A DNA stretch of 64,000 bases, taken from the NCBI GenBank assembly GCA_907163375.1, contig CAJQUW010007059.1, forward strand, positions 372,001-436,000, given 5' to 3'. The position numbers and the translations under genes are program-made. Origin of the DNA: Prostheceraeus crozeri. Lineage: Eukaryota; Platyhelminthes; Polycladida; Euryleptidae. Positions 1-12,303 of the stretch are shown in pieces (the first letter of the stretch is position 1; every line of letters starts with the position of its first letter). Under the pieces are notes generated by a model. That model was not told where the DNA came from. It searched no databases and saw only the letters and a program-made list of their open reading frames with translations.

Positions 1-457
1 AAAGTTTTCAAGTTTTCCTCTAACTTGGATGCTGTAATAACTGATAATGTTGTTAAATGACTCAATGCTTCTAACTTAACCTAGTTTTCCATGTATTATC
101 TCATAGCATGTCTAAATTCATTTGTCTGAGTATCCGGTCTGAAGGAATATATTTTATTATCATCCTTCAAGCAAGCATCCTTTTGCAGCTCAAACGCTTG
201 GTCTATTTTGAAGTCTCCATCTGAAATGAGAATATCATAATTTCATGTAGGCCATAAGCCGTTCTGTTTTTGCAGTTCTTTCATTTCTTTTATCATAATT
301 TAAAGATCACTCGCGGAGATTAATTCAAGCATATTATTTCTCATTATTCCTGAGAATTTATGTTAGGGATACCATCAAGCTAAAGGCTAGATGCACTTAG
401 GTTCAAAATCTTCATTGGCTTATTTCAGTCGGATGTCAAGTCAAAATTACCCTCGTG

Positions 458-768
458 GAAAATGGTCTCAAGATGGCTTTGGTAAAACTGTACTAATGAA
501 GTCTATAATCAAAATTTTAGTAATAGAAACGTTCTCAGCAACATCTAAAGCCTATGCTTCTGTTGAAATTTTTGCCTGAAAATCAATAGCCTCCTGACAG
601 TTTGAAAGTAGGTCTATCTCCTTAAACTGTCGGAGGCTGTTGATTTTTATGGCTAATATTTCAACGGAAACACTGGTTTAGGATGCTTCTGAGAACTCTT
701 CCGTTGATCAAATTTTATTTGCTTTCCCTCAGACAGTTTAATCAAAAGCGAGTTTGAGGAACGTTTTG
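458..768. repeat. Degenerate foldback with ~146-bp arms
   Basis: Bases 458-603 and 624-768 are imperfect inverted copies separated by about 20 bp. Matching blocks in order from the centre are GACAGTTT, CAGCCTCC against TAGCCTCC, AAAATCAA, GTTGAAAT, GTTCTCAG, AAAACTGT against TTAAACTG, and AAAATGGTCTCAA against AAAACGTTCCTCAA. The divergence shows it is old. It is probably a decayed MITE. No target duplication was identified. Confidence 0.55.
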
Positions 769-1977
769 TAAAAATGTTGCAAACAATTTTGACCAGGAGC
801 TTTCCGTCTCCCACTAAAAATTGCAAGTGCTTTACTTGCTGAACCGAGAAGTAATCATTTTATGAAATATTATATTTCCATTTCAATGTGTGAATGATAT
901 AGAAGTCTATTAAAAATGCTTCTCAATCCTATTAGTCAGGTAGATATATCAAGATAGGTACATGCTTTAATATGTAACATATTTAAGATATTTTCATATA
1001 ACATGCTTTACGTCACATTCTTCCATTTCCTCAATTTTTATATTTTTGATCTCTCATTTGATCTTTTTTCATTGGATTGTTTCCTTTTTAGGAATGTTAA
1101 TTAGCCAACATGTTTGAGTGCGCATTAAATATTTATTAAATGATTAAATGTTTTAATTTTTAAAAAGCTTGCCACAAAAACGAACCATCTGAATTGTGTC
1201 AAAATTCAGTCGATTTCGTATCTTCCAATCATGTCACACATTAGCGCGCCAGATAAGCAAATCGAGAGCTTGCATTCTCAGTTTTCAAGAAAGCTTTGAC
1301 TGTGTATTGTGGACAAAGGTTATGATATAAAAATCGCTCCATCTTAATATTTCAATAAGTAAAGCATGTCGGGGTGGTAAAGCGAATCATGCATATGGAT
1401 GAATAGCTTTTAGATTATTCCTTTAGTAAGAATTGGCTCGCGAAATTTGTGGACGAAGAAAGAAGTAGCCGCACGAGAGATCATTGTTTTTACGGTAATA
1501 GATGTTATCATGATCGGCTGAGAAGTTGGTACCCTAATTTTTAACGAAAGGTTGCAATGTTTGATGTCGTCAGAATCAATGCGGAGCACTTATGATGAGG
1601 AACAAGTTTCCAGTTGCTCGTGTCCGTGCAGAGTCTACCCAGATTCGAAATTCTCCGGATTCTTCACTGACTGTTTATGTACATTTATTGAAAGCAATGG
1701 TGAGAATTTGCTTATTGCTGATCTATGCACATCGCTTGTGGTTAACACTATCGCCTCTACTTCAAAAAGTGTTATACCAAATAGGATGAAACTTTGTATG
1801 TGGACAAAAAATACCCTCAACTAAGTTCATCTGAAGCTTTGTGATGATTATTTGACTCCAACAAGCATTATTCAAATGACTTTGAAAACGTTGGGAGTTA
1901 ACCTATAAGTACCGGATTCTAATGAGATCAAGCATAATTGAATGGCTGTAAAACATTGTTATTTAAGCATAACATAA

Positions 1978-2015
1978 ATGGCTGCTGGGATGATTTTCAT
2001 CATCGTATGAGAATA
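1978..2015 (+). repeat. Short dispersed repeat, copy A
   Basis: About 38 bp containing GGGATGATTTTCATCATCG. They match an inverted copy at 15933-15974 with only two or three differences. The segment carries an internal palindrome (GATGATTTTCATC). It is probably a fragment of a mobile-element end. Confidence 0.5.
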
Positions 2016-3227
2016 ATTTCCATAATTACCAACTCAAATGCTCTCGGTGTGCTTAATCTATTATCATATTCACAAGCTTCTTATTGAAACATTAAGATTT
2101 CTAGATGGGACGATATTTATGTTTTGACCTCTGTCCAGAATACACAATCATAGCTCACTTGAAAGCTGAGAATGGAAACTCTCGAACTGTGTAGTTGCTC
2201 TAATGAACTCCCTTGTTGGAAAACAAACATTTGACAACCGCCCACTCTATCATAAGTCCCCAGTGTCATGATAATACTATTCACCGCAATGCTATCTGCA
2301 ATAACTTCAATAACATGGATAAATCAATTATTGAATATTTTCAGTTGTGAATTGCGGATAGTGAGTGTAATTTTGAATCGGACTGTGGAAGGGTTTATTG
2401 CGATTGTTTGCAAGGTTCAGTTGATTATCTATGAATATTCCTGGTCCAATTGAATATGTATTTCATCAACCCGTGCATAGATTCTCCTGGTTTTCCTCCA
2501 CCAATAAAGAACTAATTTGCTCATCTTTAGCAAGTGTTATTGCAATTTTGTATGATCATTCGATTATACTAATGATATTCATTATCTACTGAAAAATGAA
2601 TATTAATGCGCACTGTTGTATCGCTACGTTCTAGCCAATCAAATACTATCTGTAGGAATCATAATTCAAAATATATGCTTTATGATGCGATTTAACATTT
2701 CTTTTACTCACTCGTGCGGGCGAAAGCACAGAGTAATTAATGTTTTTGATTGCCACTTGTTTCTGCCTACATGTAATAGAAAACATATATTTCGGATTAT
2801 GTCTTGCACTACAAAATATATGAGATTTCACTTACAACCACAGAATTAAATATTTTGTTTATCTACTTCGAAGCGCGCGCAGATGAATCTAATTCTGTGA
2901 TTACAGCAGATGCCACAATGAAATCAATTATCTCAAATCAATAAGTTTCCTTCTTTTATGAAATGCAGTGTTTTTACTGGATATATTGGCATAAGTACCG
3001 TTGAAGGACATTCTACTGATAATATGAAAAACGTATCATTTGACTTCTTTATACTTCAAGTCGTTTTTTTATCTGATGTCTGATGAAGTGATATGCTGTT
3101 ATTTCAGAATATCAATGAACTACGAGTATGTATATTTTAATAAAATTATCGTGTCAATGATTGCATCAGCTTTGCGCGTCTGAATACATGTACGTATTTC
3201 TTTCTAAATGATTTGATTGCTTTTCAG

Positions 3228-3426
3228 TCACCATATTCTGCAACAAACCCACTACGCAGACGTCTATGCTTCTTCCCTCCTCAATGAATACGTCATAACA
3301 GCATCGCGATCTATTGTTCGAGAAGTTGTGATAGAAACTGCGGACGAGGAGCGATTAAATGCCATATATTTCGATGTGATGAACTCCATTTTCCTGGAAT
3401 ATATGAAGCGACATGGCCCTGGTTTG
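3228..3426 (+). CDS. Exon 1 (first visible) of an unidentified helical-protein gene
   Basis: An internal exon bounded by a polypyrimidine acceptor (ttttcag) and a strong donor (gtaagt). It enters with one base of a split codon and ends in phase 0, giving 66 residues. The peptide is rich in hydrophobic heptads and acidic residues (for example VYASSLLNEYVITASRSIV and IVREVVIETADEERL), so it should be mostly alpha-helical. It joins in phase to the exons at 4109, 4323, 7615 and 9638, which is the main reason for believing the gene. I do not recognise the family. The repeated pattern of aromatic/acidic helices ending in EVV/EVL loosely recalls the helical part of GANP/MCM3AP-like mRNA-export scaffolds, but I would not name it on that. 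Upstream exons must exist and were not identified. Confidence 0.7.
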
Positions 3427-4108
3427 GTAAGTCAATATTTGTGACCAGTTTGGGGAGGCTAAAGTTGGGGAAGGTATTCGAATGAACGTGTACATGATCG
3501 TAACTTTCCTTATTAGATACAGGGTGGACACAAAAGGATGTACCAACTTTAAAACTTATTATGACTTCAATAAGTTAAGCACAAAATTCACATGCCTACA
3601 TATCATATGACAGATGACTCTCTGAAGTTGTATTTACTACTTTATACTTTTCATTGCTCTATTATTTTCACATTTGCATTCGTTTTTAGTTTTTCTAGGA
3701 ATTCCTCCCGTTTAAGTCTTAGTTGACAGTGTTTGGTTCGTTCTTCTTTTGAAGTAGCCACTTTTACAGGAGCTTCCCATCTGCAGATGCTCGTCAACTG
3801 ACTGATGCCCCAATTAATTGTGCACACTAGGCATTTCATTTTCTTGCAAGATGAGCTCCGCTTACTAACGTTCATCGGTTCGACGGTTCCTGAATGAAAA
3901 GGACATTCTTTTGTGCTTACCCAATTTCCTAAATTTATTTACACTATTTTGTCCAAGATTGATGCTTGCAGAGAACAAAATGTACATCCGAAGAGAATCA
4001 GCCACATATTCGTAGAAATACTCTATTGCAGCTGACGACAGCATGTAGCTGATTCCGTGCATGTTGATTTCGGTTACTATCATATTTACATTTTCTTTTA
4101 TGTTAAAG

Positions 4109-4255
4109 GTTATTGAGGCGTATTATGAAGCATGTATTGAAATCTTCATTGAAAAAGAGATTTTGGGTGCAGTTCTGTATCGAGATACCGAAGCTATTGC
4201 TATGGAAGTTTTGACTTACTACGACACGCAGTTGAGACGCAAAGACTTAACGGAA
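4109..4255 (+). CDS. Exon 2 of the unidentified helical-protein gene
   Basis: The exon starts at phase 0 after ttatgttaaag and ends at phase 0 before gtgagt, giving exactly 49 codons. The peptide reads VIEAYYEACIEIFIEKEIL and continues through EAIAMEVLTYYDTQLRRKDLTE. It repeats the style of exon 1, an aromatic pair followed by an acidic amphipathic helix. Phase agreement on both sides and the helical composition support a real exon. The function is unknown. Confidence 0.7.
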
Positions 4256-4322
4256 GTGAGTGCTCTCAAAGCGAAGTGTAGAAATGATAAATGGACTACT
4301 AATCAAGGGTCTTTGCTTGTAG

Positions 4323-4443
4323 ATAATGAAACTGGGCCGTGAAAAACCTGTTGCGACGATTGCACTCGATCATTGTTTGTCATTAATTGCTAGTCAAGAT
4401 GCTGTTCGTTCGATCAATGAGGTGCTGCATAAAAATCTTGAAG
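4323..4443 (+). CDS. Exon 3 of the unidentified helical-protein gene
   Basis: This short exon lies 67 bp after exon 2. The acceptor is ctttgcttgtag and the donor gtatgt. It starts at phase 0 and ends at phase 1 (121 bp). The reading is IMKLGREKPVATIALDHCL, then SLIASQDAVRSINEVLHKNLE. It has no start codon of its own and would be missed by a simple ORF scan. It is supported because it supplies the single leftover G that completes a glycine codon with the first two bases of the exon at 7615. Confidence 0.65.
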
Positions 4444-4605
4444 GTATGTGATTGGTATCATAGAATTATTTGTATTTCATATGAATTTGAAGTTTATCGA
4501 AATGTGCACTCACTCGCTAGCCGCTTAGAAGCGCATTTCCTTTCGGCGGGAGTTGACCATTTGATGTAGAGTCATGTGATTTTCAGCTTTTGATATTGCT
4601 ACTTG

Positions 4606-4716
4606 GTTGCTGCCACGGGAAAGCTACATTGAGTTCCTCTGAGCTGATTAACCCAACAGCATTGTAGCATTTCTAACCCGAGAGATTGGAGAAGGTCATC
4701 AGTCCTTAGTGCTACT
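4606..4716 (+). repeat. Dispersed repeat, copy 1
   Basis: About 110 bp match, in inverted orientation, the segment 16017-16135. Shared blocks include GTTGCCACG, ATTGAGTT, GATTGGAGAA and CATCAGTCCT. Divergence is roughly a quarter of positions by eye. It sits in the intron between exons 3 and 4 of the helical-protein gene. Confidence 0.45.
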
Positions 4717-7614
4717 GCTTCAATCTATTATTCAAGTTTCAAAATAGCGAAATTTCACTTAAACAGCATAATTCAGTGTAGTAATAAAAAGCCGATGCTG
4801 TTGTAAAATTTAAAGGTATTCCCAAATCTCCAAAATATCAAAAAAATTAAAAGTTGAATTACCCAACAAACAGCGCATTGAATCTTCTGGATTTCACAAT
4901 CAGAACAAATGGCGCATACTGATGAACCGACATTCAACTTTGCCAAGAAAACAGAGAAGAATGACGCATTCATAAATTTCAAATCAAACATGCCCACATC
5001 AACCAAACTAGAAGTTATCAACAATGAAAGAAACAAGTGAAGAACGATGCTCTAACATGCCAATCACAAAAGCTCATTTACAAGATTTCGATTCAGAAAA
5101 TTTCATCCAAAGATCAAAGAGGAGACACAGAAAACAAAAGAATTAAGAGAATGCGAATAAAAATGCTATTTAAAATTACCATTAATTTATGATCGGACGA
5201 GCCAATCTATCAAACCAACATTCTAAAGAGAACAATAGAACGTGGGACTAATATATAGATCCAAAACTCTCGGAAATGTGTTACAAAGTAAGAAAAGAGC
5301 AAACTTGCCAATTGTCCCATCAACAACAACGGAATTTGCTTCAGACAAAATGTAGTTAACAAAGTAACTTGCTAAAAATGTAGCAAATTTTATATTGGTG
5401 GTACTATCAGACTTTTGTACACCAGAATCATAAAACACACAGCTCAAGACTCTTCATCTGCTCACAAACACCTGCATCAATGCAATAACTACAAATTAAC
5501 ATTGTAATAGAAATTCTAGCACGAGAAAATGATCAAACCAAGATATGTGACTCCGAGAAGCGATATGGATTTTACATTATGCATTCTATTCTAAATCTGC
5601 CATTGCGCATTGCGCATAGCTCCTAATTCACTATCTTTCCCATCTCATCATCTGACTCATTATAAAGTCTGAAAATCGATGACATTAGTATGAATGATCA
5701 TCGCTCCATCCCCTGACGCGTCCTGTGTAGGCGAAAATTTGAGAATAACTTAAAGTTTTGCAACACCATCGATTTTTTATTACTCCTAGGAATTATGCTG
5801 TATTGTAAATAGGAGCTGTGTTAATTTTTGATCACCGCATGAAAACTTAACCATCAGTTGTTCAAATAAGGGATTAAATCGGATGATGTTCTTTTCGCTT
5901 TATAGCTGAATGATCTAATCTTTTCATTTATGGCAAATACAAGACTGATGATGCATTATGAAATATTTCTTGAATTTCTCAATAATTCTCAAATCCATGA
6001 TAATAAATGCGGAAATTCTTATCCAGTTATCTGAAATCCGCATTACTGATTTGAAATTTGATCCTATTTGGTTCGACATTCTTTAAGACTCAGATTAGGC
6101 AGCACGACATACGTATGCCTAATTTGACTGTTGTGACTGATCACAACTTTCCTTCCCAATTGAACCGAACCAACATTTTTCTATTCATGTGAAGTGTGTA
6201 CATTTTCATTCTAGTATTAACTCTGTGGTCATGTCGAGATGTCACGAGTCGCGACCTAAGATGACCTAAATTACTACACTGAACATAAGATTTGAGGATT
6301 TCAGTCTGAGATTTATAAAACAGATCTCTTGTAATTTGATTTTGACTCATGTGCAGTCAGTGAAATTAGAAGATTTTTATAAATCAAAACTGCCGAAATG
6401 CATTTTCCTGAAAACTTCTCATCAGCATTAAGAGTCAAACATGCTTCAAATCAAATTGCTCATAATCAGTGATGGGAAACAGCTAATACAAAAGTATCAC
6501 GTCAATTTCGCAAGTAGAAATCTTAAAATAAACTTTTACGAAACTTTGACGAAACACTTATTTGGTGCGGCTGTAAGATTCACAGACATAAATAATCCCA
6601 TCATTAAACCAATTTTCTCCATGTGTAATTGTTGTAGCACACATGTTGTTAATATTCAAGCTGTTGACAATATGCAGTATACAATATACAATGTATTTGA
6701 TCTCAAAAGAATTGTCGGTTAAGGATAGCTTCGAATGTATTGAGAAAAACGCATGAATGAATATGCATCATGTATGTGACATACCCAAATGAAGTTTGTA
6801 GTTTCGATGTTATTAGCCTATTTACAAAATCCCCATTGAAAGCACAACTGTATGTAGCCATATTAACTGTCATGGAAGCTTACTTGGTTTTAGACGATTT
6901 CCAGTATAAAATTTTCAATCCAGATAAGTTGCCAGGATTTAGCACTTCTTACAATACAACCTCGTTTATCACAATTATTCAAAATACTGCTCAACTTTGT
7001 CATGGAATATGTTATTATTGCTTGAAGGGGTAATTAATAGGCAACTAAAAGCGCATTATTATTCGTCGGTAAATGAGCTTTGCTATTGAAAATGCAACCT
7101 TGCAATACCAGCACGGCATTTATTATATCAACAAGGTAGATGAATACCGTGCGCGTATGTAGATACCAGCATTTTGTGATAGTTTGGAGACTTAGATATG
7201 CGTCTATTAGACTTAGATTTTGATTTTTGAAAAAATGTCCCATTGTTTGTTATCATACTACCTGGCATTGCCTGTGTTGCCACTAAGGTACTTCCTAAAA
7301 TTCGTAAAACTGACCAATTGAACATAAAGTTGCAACTAACTTAACTGCTACGTTACATACCTTTAATGGTTCTTAATTGGAACTTAATCGAGTTCACTAC
7401 CAGGAATGCACCGACGACCAATGAATTAATGGAATACAATTCACTTTCCAACTTGTATGAGCTCTATTTCATTGTATTATGTTTCCTCCTGTCACTGTTC
7501 ATGAGCATTTTCAGATTGAAACATGTTTTATCCTTAAATCAATGTTAATGAATGCTTCTCAGAAAATCATTGTCATGAAATATGCAACATTGTCAATTCC
7601 TACATTTCTTGCAG
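4717..7614. other. Intron 3 of the helical-protein gene, no further gene seen
   Basis: AT-rich sequence with short random open frames on both strands (for example 6441-6722 and 6770-7033 on the plus strand). None has splice context, domain resemblance or useful composition. I see no RNA gene or complete mobile element. Confidence 0.5.
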
Positions 7615-7727
7615 GTCTGGCAGTGGAGAGTATCCTTGATCGATATGATGACATCAGAACTGATTTTGGCTTCACGTACAACAATACGGCATTACAAAGA
7701 TTTCATGAGAAAGCAACTTTAGATGTA
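7615..7727 (+). CDS. Exon 4 of the unidentified helical-protein gene
   Basis: The acceptor is catttcttgcag and the donor a perfect gtaagt. The exon enters at phase 1 (GT completing the codon begun at 4443) and leaves at phase 0. The peptide is LAVESILDRYDDIRTDFGF, then TYNNTALQRFHEKATLDV. It is hydrophilic and helical, with acidic/aromatic periodicity like the neighbouring exons. The intron before it is 3.2 kb and I see no other coding sequence in it. Confidence 0.65.
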
Positions 7728-9637
7728 GTAAGTTATAAAGTTTGTTCGGGAGATGTTTTGCAGAAGATCTGGAACGAAAAATAGTTTATTCTGTCACAAT
7801 GAGAATTGAGCTCTTAATTTGAGACAGACAAAGAGCTTTAGGATTCCCATGGAATTACCTCTGATCTTATAAATTATTCAATGAGAAGTCCGTCATCGTT
7901 CTTTGAGAATAAAGAAGGCATACAAGAAGAATGTAGTCTGTAAACGGAGTTGCTATTGGTCATGTAGGCCTACAATTAAAGGAAAATGAACACTTATGTT
8001 TTACGATTCTTAAACACAATGTAATCCAACAGAGCGAATCATGACGAAGCCAACTGTTGTGTAATAATATATCCTCATCCCAAGTAGCAGAAAAGTCATG
8101 AAAAATACGCTTAGAATGATCATTCGTGGATTATTGATTTATTAGTAGCATGAAAAAATTAAAATTTAGAAAATGTTTTTGCATTTTTTAACTTGACCTT
8201 GACCTAACGACACTGGTTGTGACACATAAGAATTTGATTTTCTGGTTCAGAGATTCAAGATCTACAATTCCATGATAACAAACCTTTTGTGCTCGAATTT
8301 AGGGAGAAAATGTTGGTAGCTCCCTGTTTAACTAGTATGTTCCATCCATCTTATGAAAGCACAATGCATCAAAAAAATTGAACTCTCTCAATCTTTTCAA
8401 ATAAATACTGCAAGCATCACTGCAACCAAACGGAAGAGCAACTATAAATGCTTGAACTGAGAGAGTTGTACACAATTAATTATTTTCAGGGCATTTGCAG
8501 CTTAGAATGGTCGCAGCACCCTTAATACAAACCTAACATGAAAAATCCAAAGGTGATACCGAAAATGTTCCCTGTTCATTTGACGTGTCATTTATTTCGT
8601 GACATTTATTACCTTGTACGAGAGATTTGCCAATAAAGTAGTTGCTTATGCACCTGATTTCAATTTACGGCAACTATGAGGTAGAATAATTCTATATGAT
8701 AAACTAATCTTCTCAACCTGTTTTGAAATGCAATCCAGGTTTTCCAATAATTTTGTGATGACAATCAGCAAATTATTCATTCATTGAACAGGTTAGCAAT
8801 TAGCAGTAGCCTTTGCAATATTGAACATTTTGAAAACAAGTTCTGATGAAGAGATAAATGCCTATTTGCATCTGAGTTACTAATATTCAACAAAAAAATG
8901 GTGTACTGCACTACTGACAGTCAAAAAGCCAAAAACGCTACAGTTCCCGCTATGATTTAAGTTGATTCTTGCGGTCAGTCATCTCATTCTATACATTAGG
9001 TAGAAATATCATGTACAACGAAGGAATTAAATATTTATGCATGTATCCGAAGTACTCTATGAGAAGAATAAGAATATGTCTTCACCAACAAATGAAACGA
9101 TGTCCCCTACTCAATTTTTGACATTTTTAAATTTGTTGCTTTTATCAGTCAGGACTAGATTTGTGATTTACATTTTACCATTATCATCATATTTCAAGAC
9201 ACATCTTTCAAAGTCCTGTCAGTAGTACAGTGTTGGACTCAGATTTGTGAGAACCAACATCCTTTAGTTACGCGCAATTATGCAATAATTATGTGCTAAG
9301 TATTGGAAATGTCTGATTAATCAAAGAAATCAAAGTCAGCGCGCTTGTATTACTAGATTCTTCATGGTGATTTTCGTGAAAATTTCATTTATCTCGTGCG
9401 CTAATTCTTTTCAATTTTTCGTCCATTCTTTCCTTAAAGTGGTTTACTTATAAATGATACTTCAACCTGGCTTTGTCTTTTTCTTAACATTTTAGTTCTT
9501 ATATTCATGTTGCACATTCAAGTAAGAAATATCAGATTCATGTCATATGAGCAGCAAATGCAAAATGATGACTTACACAGCCATTAAAGCTAATGGAAAA
9601 GCACACATGAATAAAACTTGGTACTTTTGCGTTTTAG

Positions 9638-9732
9638 GCTGTTGAAGTTCTTGCAGACGAGTTGACCTCCCATGCCGATGAAGATTTAGCTGATCTGGAT
9701 TTTATTGAGGTTGAGAAGAACCACGTCCCTCG
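9638..9732 (+). CDS. Exon 5 of the unidentified helical-protein gene
   Basis: The acceptor is cgttttag and the donor gtgagt. It starts at phase 0 and ends with two bases of an arginine codon. The peptide reads AVEVLADELTSHADEDLADL, then DFIEVEKNHVPR, and is strongly acidic. What follows is uncertain. An acceptor at 9785-9786 would end the protein almost at once (R-M-stop at 9791-9793). A second candidate continuation is a 57-bp exon at 15492-15548, beyond the LINE fragment and Harbinger element. Confidence 0.6.
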
Positions 9733-9786
9733 GTGAGTTTGCAGGTTTATACTGATCATATATAGTTTGTTATTGATAATTTTCAG

Positions 9787-11215
9787 TATGTAATTCAATG
9801 GGAAAACATATGCAGTGTGAGATGCTAACCGGGATGGCCAATGGGTGGTGGCCCGGGACGAGAGTTTGGGCCGGTGGGTCCAATGGGCCAAGAAAACATC
9901 AATATCAAATCGAATATCAATGTATTTGAAATAACTAAGGTATCGACAACACCAAAATGTAGCCACGTGGCGTATTATAGCTTCTAGCGTCTACTGGCTG
10001 GACTCTGTCCTTCTTTCAAATGCCTAAGGTACATTTCAGTCAATAGCGACTTTATTTTTTTGACAGATGCCAATTTTTCTCTACTATAAATTTTATTTTT
10101 GAGGCTGTGCATCTTAAATGTACAGGACCGCGCTTGGTCGGGTTTGAGCGTCCAGGGTTTAGCGGTCGAAACGCGATCGTCCTGACCAAGTTCCTGTTGA
10201 TGACCTCATTAAAAAATGGTCAAATAATTTGTATGCATATTTTGTAGACTTTTATTTCACGTTTTAGCTTAAAGAACTAATATTAATTCTCTTACACACC
10301 TGGTAGATTTTAGATAGCGTAATCCCGCTGTATTAGCTAGATCTGATATTTTGATTGGAAACAGACCTGTCCTCTTATCAGCTGAATGGGCAGACTGTTA
10401 AATAGAATCTTTTCAATATATAAGTGATAAACAGAATTTTGAACACAACGACTCACTCGCCAATGCAAACCGCATAAGGAGAGGAGAACCGTTGTTTGTC
10501 CCTCTAGTATTTTTAATTTTTAGACATTTTAGGATGTAATAATTTTCTTTTAAATCATATTTTGCACCTTTTAAAAATTAACTAGTCGTCAGCTTGTTTT
10601 TTTTAAAATTTTGTCACCTTGACGCACTTTGCTACGTTGAATTTCAAATCAAGACAAGCGCGATAGCAATCGATGAACTTGTACTATAAAGCACAAATCG
10701 AGCATTCATTTGACTACTGATTTCAAAAGCCTCCACCTCGAGCTTGTTCAAAATAGCTGCAATATTGGAAAGACGACAGCAGTGAAAACTGATTTATAAC
10801 GATCATTCTGATTTCAATAATGCTTTCCATTATAACTGTTTAAGAGTAATACTGTATTTTGGGAAGAATTTTTGAGTAGCGAAGCATTTTACACACACAA
10901 TAGGCCTATTTCGAATCATTAGCACGGATTCCATAAAAGCCAAATAAAGCCGAATTACGTCGTGCAAGAAAGTAGCAATTACTTCGGGCAACACCTTCTT
11001 CGTCCTTCTCATAGACTTTGCTGAGTGTGTGCAAGCGGCAATTTTGCGGAATACCACCTTTTCCTTTCTCAAATTTCTATGTATCCTAGGAATAGCTCCC
11101 ATCCAGGGAAATTATGCGCATCTGAAACCCTCCTCATATATTTGTCCTCTTTAGCTTCATCACGTATGTAGGACTACAAGATGCCTAGAAACTATAGCTG
11201 AATTGCGAGGATGAA
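9787..11215. other. Non-coding, with a local GC-rich patch
   Basis: Mostly AT-rich with a GC-rich patch at about 9830-9900 (a run of GGCCCGGG and GGGCC) and another at about 10,125-10,195. In the second, CTTGGTCGGG and CCTGACCAAG form a loose inverted pair. No gene is supported. Confidence 0.4.
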
Positions 11216-12303
11216 TCTATGGCATGGGAGTACACCAAGGGTCAGCGCTTAGCCCCTTGCTGTTCATTACAGTGATGGAGGAAGCGTCCAAAGATTGTCG
11301 AGGATCCGGCCCATGGGAGTTGCTGTACGCCGATGATCTGGTTTTAACAGCTGCCTCCAAGCAAGAAGCCATTGATATGTTTGCAAGGTGGAAGGATGGT
11401 TTAGAGCGGCGTGGCTTGAAGATCAACGGGGCGAAGTCCAAGGTCATGGTAACTGGGAAGAGCAAAGAACGCACCAAGTCTGGAAAGAGGCCGTGCAGTT
11501 GTTGTGGCAGGGGAGTCGGAGCAAACTCGATCTTTTGTGTTTCCTGCAAATTGTGGTGTCACAAAAAGTGCTCCCAATTGCGATCATTTTAAGGAATAAC
11601 AGGCTTCCGATGTCCGAAGTGCGCGGATGTTCCCAACTCTCCTGAGGACGATTCACTTAATGTGAATGGGATCGTCCTACAAGAGGTCCAAGATTTTAGT
11701 TACCTCGGAGATGTCGTGGACTCAGAGGCAAGCGCAGAAGGAGCGGTTCGGACTCGCATCGCGGCTTCATGGACGAAATGGAGAGAATTGGCCAGTCTTC
11801 TTGCCAACAAAGGCATCCCATTGAAGTGTAGAGCCCATGTGTATGAGATGTGTGTAAGATCAGTCCTCATCTACGACGCAGAAACGTGGCCCCTCAGCCT
11901 AAGGCTGGTTGAACTTCTGAGAAGAACTGACAGACGAATGCTGAGGTATATGGCAAAGGTCAGGTTGAAAGACGAAGTTACAAGCGAAGAAGTAGCGAGA
12001 CGCTGTGGTTTGCCCGAACTTCCAGTCCGCCTGCGGCAAAGACGTCTGCGCTGGTTTGGCCACGTAAGAAGAGCCAATGGTGACGTCATCAATGAAGTCT
12101 ACAACTTGTCAGTCGATGGTTGCCGTCCACCTAGAAGACCTAAGAAGACTTGGCAAGCCTGTATCCATGAAGATCTGGAGTCTCTGGAGGTGTCGGAAGA
12201 CATTGCTCTGGATCGTTCGAGATGGAAACGGGTCATCGCATCTACGTCCAGCCCCGGAACCGGGAAGAAGAGACGCAAAACGAGGAAGTAAGTAAGTAAG
12301 TAA
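11216..12303 (+). mobile_element. 5'-truncated LINE (non-LTR retrotransposon), copy 1
   Basis: The 3' part of a LINE reverse transcriptase. The first frame (from about 11,224) starts in the palm (GVHQGSALSPLLF) and contains the catalytic YADD at about 11,326-11,337. It then has a Cys/His cluster resembling a PHD-type zinc finger (CSCCGRGVGANSIFC, then CVSC and WCHKKC, about 11,490-11,575). A stop at 11,590 and a frame change follow, after which FRCPKC completes the finger. The second frame (11,662-12,291) holds the thumb and C-terminal region (FSYLGDVVDSEA, LRRTDRRMLRYM, LRWFGHVRRANGD, DRSRWKRV). The copy ends in an (AAGT)n tail at 12,286-12,303, a typical LINE 3' end. The 5' two thirds, including the endonuclease, are missing. 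The exact clade is not determined; RTE/Nimb-like is my guess. Confidence 0.85.
11662..12291 (+). pseudogene. LINE reverse transcriptase C-terminal fragment
   Basis: A 209-codon open frame carrying the conserved C-terminal block of this LINE family: a YLGD motif, WPLSLRLVELLRRTDRRMLR, the basic RLRQRRLRWFGHV segment and a terminal DRSRWKRV. It is part of the truncated copy and has no promoter or start of its own. GC content and codon use are visibly higher than in the flanks, as expected for a recent insertion. Confidence 0.8.

Larger units (their letters stand above)
1..3227. other. Non-coding flank with no supported gene
   Basis: AT-rich sequence with only short, stop-limited open frames. 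It must contain upstream intron or exon sequence of the helical-protein gene, but I could not pick a convincing exon. It contains a degenerate foldback (458-768) and one copy of a short dispersed repeat (1978-2015). Confidence 0.5.

Noticed and set aside
3524..3560. Start of a mariner-like element (ACAGGGTGGACACAAAAGG)
   Set aside because: It resembles an inverted-repeat tip, but no partner end or transposase remnant lies nearby.
6441..7033. Two open frames of about 90 codons on the plus strand
   Set aside because: The composition is random-looking for AT-rich DNA, with no splice context in phase with the neighbouring exons and no family resemblance.
8371..8475. Short inverted pair AACTCTCTCA / TGAGAGAGTT
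   Set aside because: It has only about 12-bp arms at about 90 bp distance, within the range of chance for this sequence.
9787..9793. Terminal exon ending the helical protein at 9,793
   Set aside because: The phase fits (R-M-stop), but a one-codon extension after any acceptor is weak evidence. It is mentioned only as an alternative in the exon 5 entry.
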